Positions 10,424 to 22,607 of a stretch of 64,000 nucleotides of DNA are shown in pieces. The stretch is from Bimuria novae-zelandiae CBS 107.79 (Eukaryota; Ascomycota; Dothideomycetes; Pleosporales; Didymosphaeriaceae): assembly GCA_010015655.1 (NCBI GenBank), contig ML976658.1:387787-451786 (forward strand), read 5' to 3'. The number at the start of each line of letters is the position of its first letter. Position 1 is the stretch's first letter. The position numbers were made by a program, and so were the translations under genes. The notes beneath the pieces were generated by a model. That model was not told the DNA's origin. It saw only the letters and a program-made list of their open reading frames with translations, and ran no database searches.

Positions 10424-10952
10424 ATTCCTGTGGGCGCTAGTGAACTTGGCACACTAAAAGTCACATGACCTATTGAAACAGGATTGGCGTGGCAAAGAAC
10501 TGCTGCATGGATTGTTGATATGGTGGGTGACCATGGTCGGCGGAATGGATAGCGAGGTAGATGGCGGCGCTACGCCGCCTGTACATGCGGCAATACAGCG
10601 GCCGCCTAGAGGGGAAAATGCTGCAGAATGCCTGATGGTCAGACGGCCAGTCTCCAGCCTGTAGGAGTCTGCTCGCTGTAGGCTCTGCACGACTCGGCCT
10701 GCGCGCTGACCCGGAACCCACGCATGGCACGACCACGCAGAGCAGTGGCAAGAGCATCACGCGCTTCTCAATAAGGCGGAGCAGCTGGCCAACTGATACA
10801 TCATTCATTCGAAGTAGTGCGAGGCGGAGCGCGCAGTCGACAATGCTACAAAAGGCCGCGGGCCCGCTGGTCCTTCCCTGCTACCGACCGTCACCAGCAG
10901 CCTGAACGAAAGATATCTGTGACAAGCGCGATTCCGTCGAACGATTACAATC
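10424..10952. promoter_or_regulatory. Divergent intergenic region between U2 and the 125-aa gene
   Basis: About 530 bp separating two genes read away from each other. Frames on both strands (for example 10470-10808) show no known motif and are probably noise. It likely holds the upstream elements of both genes. Confidence 0.4.
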
Positions 10953-11330
10953 ATGCAAACTGTCTACACCATATACCGGACAAGGGAAGCGGGCCGCTAT
11001 TCGAGATGCCTGCACGACACTCTCCTTGCCAGCCTCCCACCTGCCGAGCGCGACAACGTCAAGATCATCACCGCGCTCGTGAGCTTCCATAATGGCCTTC
11101 TTCTGGCACCCGAGGACCCGCACAAATACCGTTACATCCGCGTCATGATCGATGTTCCAAAAGGGAAGCTGCAAAGTGACGAGGACAAGCAGGCGCTGCT
11201 ACAACGGACTGTCGACGCTTGTTTGGAGTACGAGGGAAAGTATGCGGACGACTGCGAGGTGGAGGTCAAGGTTACTGAGGTGGATGAGAGCGACTATATG
11301 AGAGTTCGCGGCCGGAAGCCACTCGCATGA
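10953..11330 (+). CDS. Small conserved-looking protein of unknown function (125 aa)
   Basis: A single-exon frame with ATG at 10953 (MQTVYTIYRTREAGRY) and TGA at 11328. The protein is soluble, without signal peptide or membrane segment, and charged, with alternating short strands and helices: a hydrophobic segment near residues 37-50 (VKIITALVSFHNGLLL), YRYIRVMIDVPKGKL at about 59-73, a helix at about 76-95, and a strand-like EVEVKVTEVDE at about 101-111. The shape loosely recalls small tautomerase/MIF-type or dodecin-like folds, but the N-terminal catalytic proline of tautomerases is absent, so no function is assigned. Codon use is normal for a GC-rich ascomycete gene and there is no RIP damage. 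Confidence 0.7.
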   Translation: MQTVYTIYRTREAGRYSRCLHDTLLASLPPAERDNVKIITALVSFHNGLLLAPEDPHKYRYIRVMIDVPKGKLQSDEDKQALLQRTVDACLEYEGKYADDCEVEVKVTEVDESDYMRVRGRKPLA

Positions 11331-11938
11331 GCTTGTAGGCAAATTCACTCGTTGCGACCGCTACCGCTGTGCAGCCCGCCCGCAGCAAGCACGGCAGGAA
11401 TGCTCGCCGCAGAGCAATCCTTACTACAGTGGTTGGACCCGTGGCACGCTGAGGCACAGAGGAGCTCGACTGCGCGGCAAAAGTCGGCAGACGTGGCTGG
11501 CGGCATGCCGAGGACAGCAGCGAACGCAAGCCAGCGCCTACTTCCATGCCGCCGTCCGCCAATGCACTCGCGCCTGGAGCTTTGCGTATAAGAACAGGGC
11601 CGGTCGTGATTTTAAGTCGCGGATCGACCAGGCAAGCACACTGCGTGGCGGGCAAAGGACAGAGCTGGGAATTGGCGTGCTCAGACTGGTCATCGCGGGC
11701 GACGTCAACTTCATCGATGTTCGGACGAGCAGCCATACACGGTAGAGCGGACACGTCTATGAGTGGTAGAGAAGGCATGTAACAAAATCTCAATTCAGAG
11801 CTGCAAGCAAAACGCGAAGTTCATTTCTCTTCTTTTCTAATTTGGCTGCTTCGATCGACGCCCATGATCTTCTGAGGCTGGCTTTTCTGCGATTCCGTCC
11901 AGTACTCGCACATTCTTTGCTTGGACACCATTTCTGAG
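11331..11938. other. Intergenic region between convergent genes
   Basis: About 600 bp of GC-balanced sequence between the 3' ends of the 125-aa gene and the MFS remnant. Overlapping frames on both strands have no recognisable motif and look like chance open frames in GC-rich DNA. Confidence 0.5.
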
Positions 11939-13003
11939 CTACTGTTCAGCTTGGCTGTTCTCTGATACAACAGGCTCCGGCACCTCGTTCGGCCGCTGCA
12001 ACCCCCGATCCTTGATAAGCAGACATCCAAGCAAACATAGCCCGATGAACGGCACGTTCATGATAAACACGGTCCTACTCGCATGCGCATACGCCTGCAG
12101 AATCTCTTGCCTCTGAGCCGGTGATGCACCAAGCGTGTTGAAATCAGGCGTGGAGTACGACGACAGCGCGAACGATGCAAACTCGGCCGGCAAAGCCTTC
12201 TTCAGCGAATTCTGCAGCACCGCAGCGGATATGGCGAGCCCTACAGCACCGCTGATGCTCCGCAGAAAATTTCTGTTGGACATGACGACTGCACGCTGGG
12301 TCTTTGTGCTGTGCGCCTGCAGGGCGACGAGCGTGGGTTGGAACACGAACTCGACGCCTATTCCCTGGAGCACCAGGATGATGACAATGACTGCAATGAA
12401 GGTGCTGCGGTCGAATATGCAGGTCAGACCGATGCCCAGGGTCCAAAGGAAGAAGCCAGACCAGATGACTTCGCCGTAGCGTTCGCGGCGCGATATGTAT
12501 TGACTAGAGAGGATGGAGGCCGTCATTTGGGCGCATGGAATTGGAAGGACCAGAGCAGCGGAAAGAATCGGCGACATTCCCCGCGCATTTTGGAAGAACA
12601 AGGGAAAGTAGTAGAGTTGCGAGTAGTACACGACGCCGAAGAGGAAGTTTTGAGACAACATGACGCAGATAGGTGCTGAGGTAAAGATCGACACTAGCTA
12701 GATTAGTACCATCCACTGCATCTTGAGACTGTTCAAGTGGACTCACACGGCATCATAGGAAGCAATGCGACCCGGTATTCGACGAAGAGAAATGCTAACA
12801 CGCAACAGCCGCCGATGACGAGCATCGAAATGACCATTGTCGAGTCCCAAGCGAAGTAACTACTACCACCAGACACTGGGATAAAGATCAAGACGATAGC
12901 TGCAGAACCAGCTGCAATTCCCCAATAGTCAATCTTCTTGCAAAGCGCTCGATAGTCGGGTTTCGTCGTCACTTTCGGTACTGGCAGAGTGAAGTAACAA
13001 ACG
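11939..13003 (-). pseudogene. 5'-truncated DHA2-type MFS transporter (C-terminal half)
   Basis: Major facilitator drug:H+ antiporter of the 14-helix type, plasma membrane. Exon 1 (about 13003-12747) reads from TVCYFTLPVPKVTTKPDYRAL through helices IAAGSAAIVLIFIPVSGG and VISMLVIGGCCVLAFLFV. A 53-bp intron (12746-12694; GTGAGT, branch TACTAAT, acceptor CTAG) joins MMP to LSIFTSAPICVM. Exon 2 (12693-11939) carries the remaining helices (FGVVYYSQLYYFPLFFQ, VIVIILVLQGIGVEFVFQP, FIMNVPFIGLCLLGCLLI). About 330 residues remain where the family has about 550, so the first six or seven helices are missing. The coding sequence is otherwise open and unmutated. Upstream of about 13003 the sequence turns into Gypsy RNase H, so the gene was cut at a transposon junction. 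Confidence 0.85.
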
Positions 13004-13190
13004 GTCCGATAGGACCTGAATCAGGGTTTGGACCAATGCGAGTTCGGCACGCCACTTATTAAACGTAGTAATAATAGCAAAGAGTTCCTTATTATAGATC
13101 TCTTAGTTTAGCTCGGATCTGGTTAGGATGTTGCTATAGAAGGCGATAAGATAGGTCTTTCTATCTAAGTATTACTATAATAATTTAAAT
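13004..13190 (-). mobile_element. Gypsy RNase H fragment fused to the MFS gene
   Basis: Minus-strand translation gives a Gypsy RNase H core: IAFYSNILTRSELN, EIYNKELFAIITTFNKWRAEL, then TLIQVLSDR, matching the usual pattern in which KEL, AII and W..EL are conserved. The part next to the gene (13004-13060) is not RIPed and the rest is lightly RIPed. It is about 190 bp and precedes the integrase-like end of Gypsy-7, so it is a separate fragment captured at the junction. Confidence 0.65.
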
Positions 13191-13772
13191 TAGGTAGGTG
13201 CGTAAGAAGTATACTACTAGAATAACTAGTTAGCCTTGGTATAAAAGTAGGCCTTAATTATTTAGCTTCTATAGGCTATAGTAGTTTTAGTTTATTTAAT
13301 TACTTAATTAACAAGGGCATGCGGACTCTCGAGGGAGAAGGAGGCTATAAAGGTATTAAAAGTTATAATTGAAATCTTTTACTACAGTCTGTAAGTAGTA
13401 AGATTAGCAAGCTAATCTATTATTATTTAAACAGTATTAATATTTAACTACTTAGCTTATAAGAAGGTAGCTAAAGGCTCTTATATAAGCTACTTTATTT
13501 TTATTCTTTTATATTTATAGTTCCTTTTACTAACGTGATAGCGCGTTAGCCACTATATTAGTAGTACTTAGTTAGTAAGTAAGCCTAAAGTTAAAGCCTA
13601 CTACTATTATAGCTTAGCGTATTTATTATAGAGTAAGCTTTTACTTAGTTAAGAAGTACTTAAGCGCTTAATAGTTCGTAATAGTACTAAATAACTTAGT
13701 AGTTTATAGGCTAATGAGCTAAGACTTCTACTTAAAGCTATAAACTATAGAAAGTATTTCTTTATTATAGAT
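13191..13772 (-). pseudogene. Gypsy-7 relic, part 3: RNase H C-terminus and start of integrase
   Basis: On the minus strand, with stops read as former glutamines, an RNase H segment is visible (IYNKELLSIVYSFK, then NYQALKYFLTK, VGFNFRLTYQL, NALSR), followed by an integrase N-terminal lead (GLLLYQGQLVILVVYFLRT). It is contiguous with 39233-40393 once Gypsy-4 and its ATTAT duplication are removed. Heavily RIPed. Confidence 0.72.
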
Positions 13773-13777
13773 ATTAT

Positions 13778-14036
13778 TGTCACGAAGCGTGAGTCGAGAT
13801 CTGTCGATAGCCCTTGACAGGACTTGACAGCGCTAGACAGCACTTGACAGCGCTAGACAGCGCATAATAGCGCTTAATAGTACTAGCACAAAATAGCGCT
13901 AGATAGGGCTTAACTAGCGCTATTAGGGTTTTTACACTATTTATTCCCTTTACCCTAGCCCTTCTCTTCCCTTCTTAAAGGATCGACTTAGTACTATTAA
14001 TAGATTAAGTAATCCGTAATCTAGGCCCTTTTTATA
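13778..14036 (+). repeat. 5' LTR of Gypsy-4
   Basis: 259 bp, TGTCACGAAGCGTGAG to CCCTTTTTATA (RIPed from TACA). Contains short tandem units of the type GACAGCGCTA near 13815-13870, fewer of which remain in the 3' LTR. Confidence 0.85.
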
Positions 14037-14109
14037 ATATAATATTTTACCACCTTATATCTAATTTACCTATATAATAGAATTTATATAAAGAGTTACC
14101 TACTAGACC

Positions 14110-15500
14110 TTAAAGATAGTAAGAGACCCTTAGAATAGGTTACTAATTATACAATCGTCTTAATAAAAGCTTCTTATTATTTTAACGTCTATAAAGGGAC
14201 TAATAATACTTATAAACCTAGAGGAAAATGCCCCTGCTACTATAAGTAGTAATAATAACTAATAAATAAAAAGAGTTATTCTCTAAGAGTACCTAGGCGG
14301 ACTATAGCTTTAATAACGTATTTAAGAACTAAAGGCTTTTTTAATAGTAACTTATTATAGCTTTAAAAATAAGACCTTAGCCTAAAACAAGATAACAACT
14401 TCTAGCAGCCCTAATAACTCTCTAAAATCTAAGAAGAGATATAGTAAATTAGGCAAGGCTAAAGATATATATAATAACTCTTTAAGTAATAGCTTAGAAA
14501 AGGACCAGTCCTTACGCTCTAATAATAGTAGTTAAAACTAGTCTAAGACTTCTAGAAGCGTCTAACGCCTAAGAAAAAAAAGATAGGTAAGACTAGGCCT
14601 ATACTAGCTATAATAAGGAACGTTAAATTTAAATAATAACTACTAGCTTAAATACTCAGCTACTAAAGTTTTTAAAACTTTTTTAGTTTAAAAGTAAAAG
14701 TTATAAGGAACCAAATTTATAAATCAGAGCTTATGAAGACTATATTAATTAGTTTTTTATCTTTAAAACTAATAAAGCATAGGTAAGATTTATAGTAAGA
14801 TACTTAAAGAATATATAATATAACTACTAGAACTAAATAGTCGCTAAGATTCTAAAGTAGAAATAATACTAAAAGGTTTCCTAGGACCTCCTGTATTAGA
14901 CTATAGTAGACTTACTAGAATCTACTTAGGAGCAAAAAATTACCGTCCGTAAGAGGATTAAGGTAGGTAAATAAGGTAAGGAGTTCCTAATAAAACTCTT
15001 TAACTATTTGAAGAACAAATAAGAAAAGTGTAATCGAAAAAAGATATTAAATAGTAATAATAAGGACTATATTAATAACCTTTATATAGCACTTAATGCG
15101 AAGATCTAAAAACGTTTAAAATAGTAATTACGCGAATAAAAGCCTTTTTTACTTAGAAAAGAAAGCTAATATATATTTATAAGCGCCAAACCTTTATATG
15201 CTAGGGAGCTAATATATATATAACGTTAATAATAACTTCTTTAACGAGCTAGCTAATAAAAGGCGAATTAGAAGCGATTTAGGTCTAATAATATAAGATC
15301 CTACTAGAGGCGCTATAATAGTAATTACCGTAATAATGATAGCAAGAAGAGGGCTTAGGCAATAAAGAATAAGAATAAAAACTAATACTTCTATTACCAC
15401 GAAATAGACTATTATAAGACGTTCTGTCTAAAGTATAAGGCTAAGGCGGAGAAAGACAGGTCGTAGACTAAGAGGCCTAATATTCTATAGGCAAAATTGG
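14110..15500 (+). pseudogene. Gypsy-4 gag
   Basis: Coding-like frame with many TAA/TAG from glutamine codons. Near 15385-15425 lies a CCHC zinc knuckle in which cysteine TGC/TGT codons have become TAC/TAT (reading YFYYHEIDYYKTFC). Nucleocapsid function is inferred from this motif and its place ahead of the protease and reverse transcriptase. Confidence 0.65.
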
Positions 15501-15839
15501 ATATAATAAAGATTAATAATAACTAATTACAGCTATAAAAACTCCTTAATTGCGCTAAATAGCAAAGTATAGTATAAGAGTAACTAATAGCTAATTAAAG
15601 CTCTAATAAACTATAAAGCCGAAGCAAACTTCGTTAGTCGTAGTTTAATAAAGTAACTAAGGGTTAGGGTAATAATAATAGCAGGGAAGCACTATATAGC
15701 GCTAAATAAATAAAACTTAAACGTTTAAGGCTAAGTAAGTCTCCTTTACATGATTATGAATAGTTATAATAAGACTAAGAGTAGTAGTTACCTATTTATA
15801 GTTAAAGATATTAGTAGATTTAATATAGTTCTAAGAATG

Positions 15840-17520
15840 TCCTAGCTAGCGGAATAGAATTTAATTATAAATTTTTATAATACGACTATTTACTTTGCCT
15901 ATAGGAGCGTAGATAGATAAAAATCTTTATTAAATTAGTAAAGGAGTTTACTAGCATAGTTAGGGATATAGTAAATAATTATTTTATGATATATACTACT
16001 TTAGAGGGTATAATTAGTGTCCTCTTTAGGATATTACCTAAAAAATACTGAGGATAGTAGAAGGAAATATTTTTTTTAAAAAAAGGCTGTAAGTATTTTT
16101 ACTAATTATAGCCCCTATAAAATAAGGATTAATATTAAAGAGGATAAAACAATGCCCTTTAAACTACTTTATATCTTATTAAAGTCACAGTTAGCTATTC
16201 TACGCGTCTATATCTAAAAGAATCTTTAATATAGCTTTATTAAGCTATTAATATTAAGTGCTAGGGTACTAATCCTTTTTATAAAATAAATAGATGCCTC
16301 CGCCTCTACGTTAACTATAAAGAACTAAATATAATTATAATTATGGACTATTACCTACATATCCTAATATAGAAATCCCTTAACTAACTAGAAGAAGTCT
16401 AGATCTATACTAAACTAGACTTAAGGAATATTTACTATTATATCTAAATAAGGGCAAGAGACAAGTAGAATACTACTTTTTAAATAAAATATAAATATTA
16501 TGAATATAATATAGTACTATTTAGCTTAATGAACGCACTTGCGACCTTCTAAAGCTGTGTTAATAATATACTATTAGATATTTTTAATATTTATTATATC
16601 GTGTACGTTAATAATATTCTTATTTACTTTAAAATGAAGGAGAGGTATATTTAGCACGTTTATATGGCCTCAAACTATTTTATTAAACGCTAGGTATACG
16701 CTAAACTATTTAAATATAAGTTTTACACATATAAGGTAGAATATCTAAGGTTCGTAGTATCCCTAGATAGCATAGAGATAGAAGAGGACCGCGTTATCTA
16801 TATTAAGGATTAGCTAAAATTAAACTTAGTTTAAGTAGTTAAAATCTTTCTTAGCTTCATTAACTACTACTAAAGGTTTATAAAAAAATCTTTTAGGTAG
16901 TGGCACCCCTACATGCCCTAACTATAAAGCTAAAGGGAGCTACTAAGAGTACATAATAATAGAAATATAAAGAATTAGTTCTAAGTAGCCTACTAGAGGA
17001 GGGTAAGGTCTCCTTTTACTAGCTAAAATGAGCTTTATATAAGGTCCCTTATTTACCTATTTTAATCTTAAAAAACTTTTAACAGTTAAAACTAATACTT
17101 TAGGTTTTGCGATCTTATATATCTTAAGCTAACTATAACTAAATAAGTAGGGAAAGCCGCGCTAGCACCTAGTTACTTTTTATTTATATAAAATAAACTA
17201 GGTAGAATAAAACTACAATATGTATAATAGTAAGTAACTAGTAATAATTAAGGCTTTTAAATATTAGCATTACTGTAATGTACGTCGCCCTTTACCACGT
17301 CCGCCATATATCCCCAAAAGGAACGAGTAACGATAGCTATCGTTATAAGGCATAGGATGGTATATATAGACATCGTGACAGCTACTACCTAGAGGGTATT
17401 AATAAAAAGATTAAACTTCTAATAGATTAAACTAACCTGTAAGGGTTTATACTTATAAATGCCCTAACTAAATAGTAGGCGAGGTAGGCTAAATGACTTA
17501 TAATTTAATTTTAAAATTAA
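15840..17520 (+). pseudogene. Gypsy-4 protease, reverse transcriptase and RNase H
   Basis: Reverse transcriptase blocks: LYVNYKELN, YTKLDLRNIYYYIQIR, YNIVLFSLMNALATFQ and the catalytic box YVNNIL (YVDDIL with both aspartates mutated by GAC/GAT to AAC/AAT changes) at about 16600-16622. RNase H continues to about 17520 (GKPRQHLVTFYLYK, then a FNFKIKYYLRRIN segment). Numerous RIP stops. Confidence 0.8.
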
Positions 17521-17951
17521 ATACTATCTAAGGAGGATAAACCCTCCTAATAAGCTATTATAAAGACTTAAATATAAGTTAAAGAAGGAAATAAGCTTAA
17601 GTAAGATAGTTAGTTTCTAATAAAGACTCCTTAAGGCCCTATAGCATAAGTTATAGCTAAAAAAGGGCGCTTTAAATAAAGTAGGCGTGGTAGGTAACCT
17701 ATAATTACTAAAATAGGTAAAAAGCCCTAAACTGGTAGTAATAATTGGGGTTACTAGACTAAGAAGGCTAGTAATTAAGAAGAAAATAAAAAATTATTTA
17801 GTAAGTGTTTACCCTATAGTAGAGCTGTTAAAGAAGAATAGCTATAGGAACGAAACCATAGAATAAATTCTCTAGTACTTCTAAGGGCTAAAGAAAGCAA
17901 AGTTAGAATAGCTAAAGCAATAGAAGATTAGACTAGCTAATCTACTATAGT

Positions 17952-18129
17952 TGTTAGATGAGCTGCTTACATGCGATAAGATATAATAATAGGTGATAAT
18001 CGTGAATTGACTGCTATTAACTTTGTTTGGTTAGTTTTAACCCCTAGGCTAGTACGATAAGCGCAATAAGTGCTATAGTCCTTACTTAATTATATAAATT
18101 TAACCTTAACGCACTTATTCTATCTAACG
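17952..18129 (-). repeat. 3' LTR of Copia-1
   Basis: 178 bp, left end TGTTAGATGAGCTGC, right end TCTAACG, with a purine tract (minus strand CTAAGAGGGTG) at 18130-18140. Same length as 28625-28802. Confidence 0.88.
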
Positions 18130-18849
18130 CACCCTCTTAGCTTAGAAATATTATAAGCTAAATTATATTATAGTTCCTTATTATGCAAGCGTAAGGCCTA
18201 TAAGTTATTTTTAAATCTCCTTAAAAGGTACTTTATTTATTACCTTACGTCTTTTTACTTTTACTAGTCTAAGTTAAGTTAGGAATTTTCCTTACTTGTT
18301 AACTAGGAGGATCTTTATAAAGCTATTAGTAATTAATTATATTTACTAATTATACGTATTCTACCTTAATTTTTCTAGTAGGGACTTCCTATCTTAGCTA
18401 GTAATTATAAATATCGACGTGTCGTAGTTTAGTCTAGAGCTTAGATATTTCTTTAGTTACTAGTTAAATAGTTTGCTTATTATTGCATTAGATAGTAATT
18501 AACGACGAGAGTAGTTTAATCTATAGTTTATCTAATAGTTGTAGTATAAAGATTACTTCCTTAGCTACTTATAATAGGGCGAGAAGCTCTACTTTAGTTA
18601 TTAAAATTATAATAGTGTCTTATTTATTTACTTTTTAGGTAATAAGTTTATTAAATAGCTTAATAGCGTATTCTTGTAAGCTCTTTCTGTCTAGTGTATT
18701 ATTAGTAAATAAATTATTACTAGCTACTTAAAGGCAGTTGCCTCCTATAAGCTATAGTATTCTTTATTTAGTGCTAGATAAGTACAGTAGTACTTAATTA
18801 GTAGTATTATAATATTTAGAGCCTAGATTTAATAGGAACCGAGCTAGTC

Positions 18850-19700
18850 TTAAAGTTATAAAGGTAATATTTAATTGGATTATTACTATTACAAATAAAA
18901 GTAATCCAATTTTGCATTAGTATTTATTAATTTTTAAGGGTATTACTAAGCCTGTTTAAAGCTTTAACTTAATAGTGGCTATTAGGGTATCGTAATAGAT
19001 TTTTTTATTAGCTAGTTAATTAATCTTCTCTAGGTATATAGCTTAAGGGAGTTAGATCTTTTAGTAACTTTAGTCCCTAATAACCTCTACGCTAAGAAAC
19101 CACTAAAGGTTATTTCTTTTAGTAAAGATATACTTCTCTTATAGGCGCTTAATTATTTACTAAACTTCTTACTCTTTCTACTTGTAATACGCTACTATAA
19201 TATCGTTAACATAGAAGAAGACGATAATTCTATCTTTAATAAGGTAGTATAGCTTATAGGACATAGTCTAAAAGTCAAGAGGTTTAAGTGTTATAGTAAA
19301 TTCTCTTTACTAGAGACGTAGTGAGATCCGTAGACCATATAGAGCCTTGTTGACTTGGAGGATCGTTCCAGGTTTTTGATAGCTATAGGGTATTCTTATA
19401 TATACTTCTCGATCTATCGTTGCATGGACAAAGGCGTTCGTAACATCGTATTATTTAAGCTCTAAGTTATAGTAGGCTATAATTGCTATTAGTAGTTAAA
19501 ATAACTAGCTAGCGAGCGTGGCTGCGTAAGCGTCCTACGAGATAATATTTTATTATTAATTACTATAAACGACTAGTTACGCCTTATACTTTAGCAAGCG
19601 ATGGTGCTTATTAAGTCTATAGGTATATACCTATATATAGCTAAGGATCTATTATCCTATTAACTTAATCTTCTTTATTAGTACCTCTAACTATAATTTT
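18850..19700 (-). pseudogene. Copia-1 reverse transcriptase
   Basis: Minus-strand reading around 19150-19390 gives Copia reverse transcriptase blocks: RTILQVNKALYGLRISLRL, then IIVFFYVNDIIVAYYK and IIKRLQEKYIFT, WFLSVEVI. The catalytic YVDD is YVND, and several Gln/Trp codons are now stops. Copia order (integrase before reverse transcriptase) is kept. Confidence 0.82.
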
Positions 19701-22391
19701 ATTTATTAATAGCTTATAAAATAGGCCTGTTTTACTTTTTTAAATAGTTTACCTATTAGGTAGTCCTTAATCTTAGTACCGCACGTTAGTAGAGATAGAA
19801 GTTAACTTTAATAAGGCTTTAAGCGTTTAGTAAGTATTTTTATTATTTTTATTTTATCTATAATATCCTCTTTATATTTTTTAATATAGGTAGCTTAGAT
19901 TCCTGCTATAAAAGCTACTGTCTAGGGGGTAGTCTTAGGTGACCTATATTATATTGCTTTAGATTAGTTTCTAGCTATTCACTAAGTAAGTAATACTATA
20001 GGTAGTAGTGTAAATAAAAGAGTTAGGTAACTATTTTTAATTTTTCTTTCTTAATAGTAGCCTAGTGGGTCTACTTTGCCTTAATAGTCTAATAAGTCCT
20101 TAGTAGTATTATTCTTATAAAAGGACTTTATTTCTAGTTATTAAATAAGGGTTAGTAGTTTAATAGTCCTTATATACGTGGCTATTTCTTCTAGTGTATT
20201 ATATATAAGGTTATTAATTGGATTTTTAGTCTTTCTATTAAATATAGACTGTTTATGAAAGACGACGTCTTAGGTGCTAATTACGTTAGCGTGTAATAGT
20301 ATCTAAATACGATAGATATTTAAGGATTAGTATTTAATAAGATAGCTAATCTAAGCTTTTAAATTAAGGCGTTGCAAACGTGATTTGCTTTAGTAAGTAT
20401 TATTAGTTATTATAAAGACTTTATAGCTATACGCTTTTAGGTAGGCGAGATTAGGTTTCTATAGTAAAGTTATAATCTTATTATTAAACGCGACTTATGT
20501 AAAGAATATCTTATATAGCATCTTCTTGTTATTCGCGTAATTTAGTATTTAATTATAGAGGTATACTATAGCCCTTATAACTTTCGGCTATAGTTTCTAG
20601 GATAGGTTAGTATTAAGTTATATTACGCGCGATTTCTTTTTATTTACGCTTTCTAAGCGATTAGCACCTCTATTTTAAGCTTAGGTATTTAGGACTAAAG
20701 GCTTAATAATAATTCCTTAGGTTACTAATTAATATTTTACTTTTAGTTTAAGTATAGTAATTTTATTGTCTGCCTTAATAGTTTTAACTATTATGTTATA
20801 GTGGTTCTTAAGAAATAGGAGGAAGGTTAAAAGGATTTTAATAATTAATTTTGCTATTCTATTATCTATAAAGTAAAAGTCCTATTATACCCCTAAGAAT
20901 GTATTAGTAATTAATATTTAACCTTTTTCTTTAGTAACGCTTTGCGTTTTATATATATAGAAATTAATAGTTAGCCTCTCTCCAGGTCCTTTAGTGTTAA
21001 TCTATAGCAGGTGGCTAATCTATCGTTTTAATTTCGCTCTGCTATAGGAGTTACATTTAACTATTATAATCTCTTTTATGCGTATCCCCTTAGCTTGCTA
21101 CACTAGGTACTTAATTACTACTAGTTCAGGGTATCCTAATCTCTTATGCTAAAGTATAGCTAACGCTCTTTATAGTACTATTTTTATTCGGGAGGTAATC
21201 TTGCGTGCATAATATAAGGCATGTAGTAGTAGGTCGTACTTAAGTATCTACTAATTATAAATCTTAGTGAGATTCTTAATAATTATGTTATTTAGTCCTC
21301 TTAAAGTGGTTAAGTCTATTTACGTATCCTACTAGATTCCACTCTACCTTAGTAGTCGAAAAGAGACAAGATTGCATAGTAGGTTAAGGTAGATAGCTAC
21401 GTTATGTAAGACTAGTTTAGTTATTTTAGACTAACATTTTAAGGTTAGGTTAATAGAGCTGTATCCTTTTATATATATCTTCGTATTCCTAGTCTATATG
21501 TAGTCTCCGGGCATAGGAGGACGGAAGTTATAAATATAATTAAAGTTATTTATAATATAGCAGGTTAAATTTAAGTTAAGAATGAATAACTACTTTAATA
21601 AATAGTTATTAATTTCTATCCTAATAAATGCTAAGGTAAATGTAGTGTTAACTTTAAATATTCTTTATTTCTTTAGTTACTTGTTAGGGATTTCTGGTGT
21701 TAGAGTATATAATTATTTAAAAATTAGTATTTATAATTAGGTTCTACTCTATTTATAAATTAGCTTTTAAAACATTGCGTTACTCTTACGCTTAAATTTA
21801 ATAAGCTTGCTTATAGTCTTATTTAGTTTTCACTATTTAGAACCTTAGTTTAGGTTAACATAATAGTAATCCCTAATACTATAGCGTTGTCTATAAGCAG
21901 GGTATTTTACTCCTATTATTATAATTAGGTTTTAATCTAAAGGCTACTAAAGCTTAGTATTTTTACTAATTATACGTTAATTACAGGGTCTACCTTTGTT
22001 TTTAGTAGATAGCACACTTTTAGCATAGAAGGCATCCCTACTATTACTCTAAATAGCTACACCATCTTTAGCAAAATATAATATATTATTAAATTTAAAG
22101 GCTTCTTTATGTTTTCCTAATTTAAGGGGATAGTTTATTATTATATATTTTTAAAAGTATTTAATTATTTCCTTCTAGCTTATGCTAGCTACAAATTTAC
22201 TATTATCTTAAAAAATTATAAACTATATAGGAGCAACTTTGTTCACAGCTACTAAAAAGTTTTTTATAATTATATTTAATTATAATAGTTTAGTAACTTA
22301 ATATATCACCGCCTTAGTAGCTACTTAGCTATACTTAGCTAGCTATGTATCCTATTACAACGCGCTTCTTATTAGTCTAAGTAAGGCAATA

Positions 22392-22607
22392 TGTAAGGGG
22401 CTACGCAAAGGTTGCCGATGCCTGGTAACAGGATTGTATTCGATGAGGAGCAAACTATCTATAAGTAAGGCCAAACTTATATGTGCGCTGTTATTGTTAA
22501 GAAGATTCGAGAGATTTCTAAGGCCCCACTCAGTCTAAAGGAGCACTAAGAGTTTCACTAAAAGTTTTACTAAGGAACAGTATAATAAGGCATCTAGCCT
22601 ATTATAT
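22392..22607 (-). repeat. 3' LTR of Gypsy-5
   Basis: 216 bp, TGTAAGGGGCTACGC to AGCCTATTATA, next to the polypurine tract at 22608-22623. Confidence 0.88.

Noticed and set aside
10454..10808. Overlapping frames on both strands between U2 and the 125-aa gene
   Set aside because: They shadow each other and carry no motif; the region is better explained as a divergent promoter.
11272..11793. 173-codon minus-strand frame
   Set aside because: It overlaps the 3' end of the better-supported 125-aa gene, is arginine/serine-rich as is typical of antisense frames in GC-rich DNA, and has no known motif.
15209..15400. 63-codon hydrophobic minus-strand frame
   Set aside because: It is antisense to the Gypsy-4 gag; the hydrophobic composition comes from AT-rich RIPed sequence.
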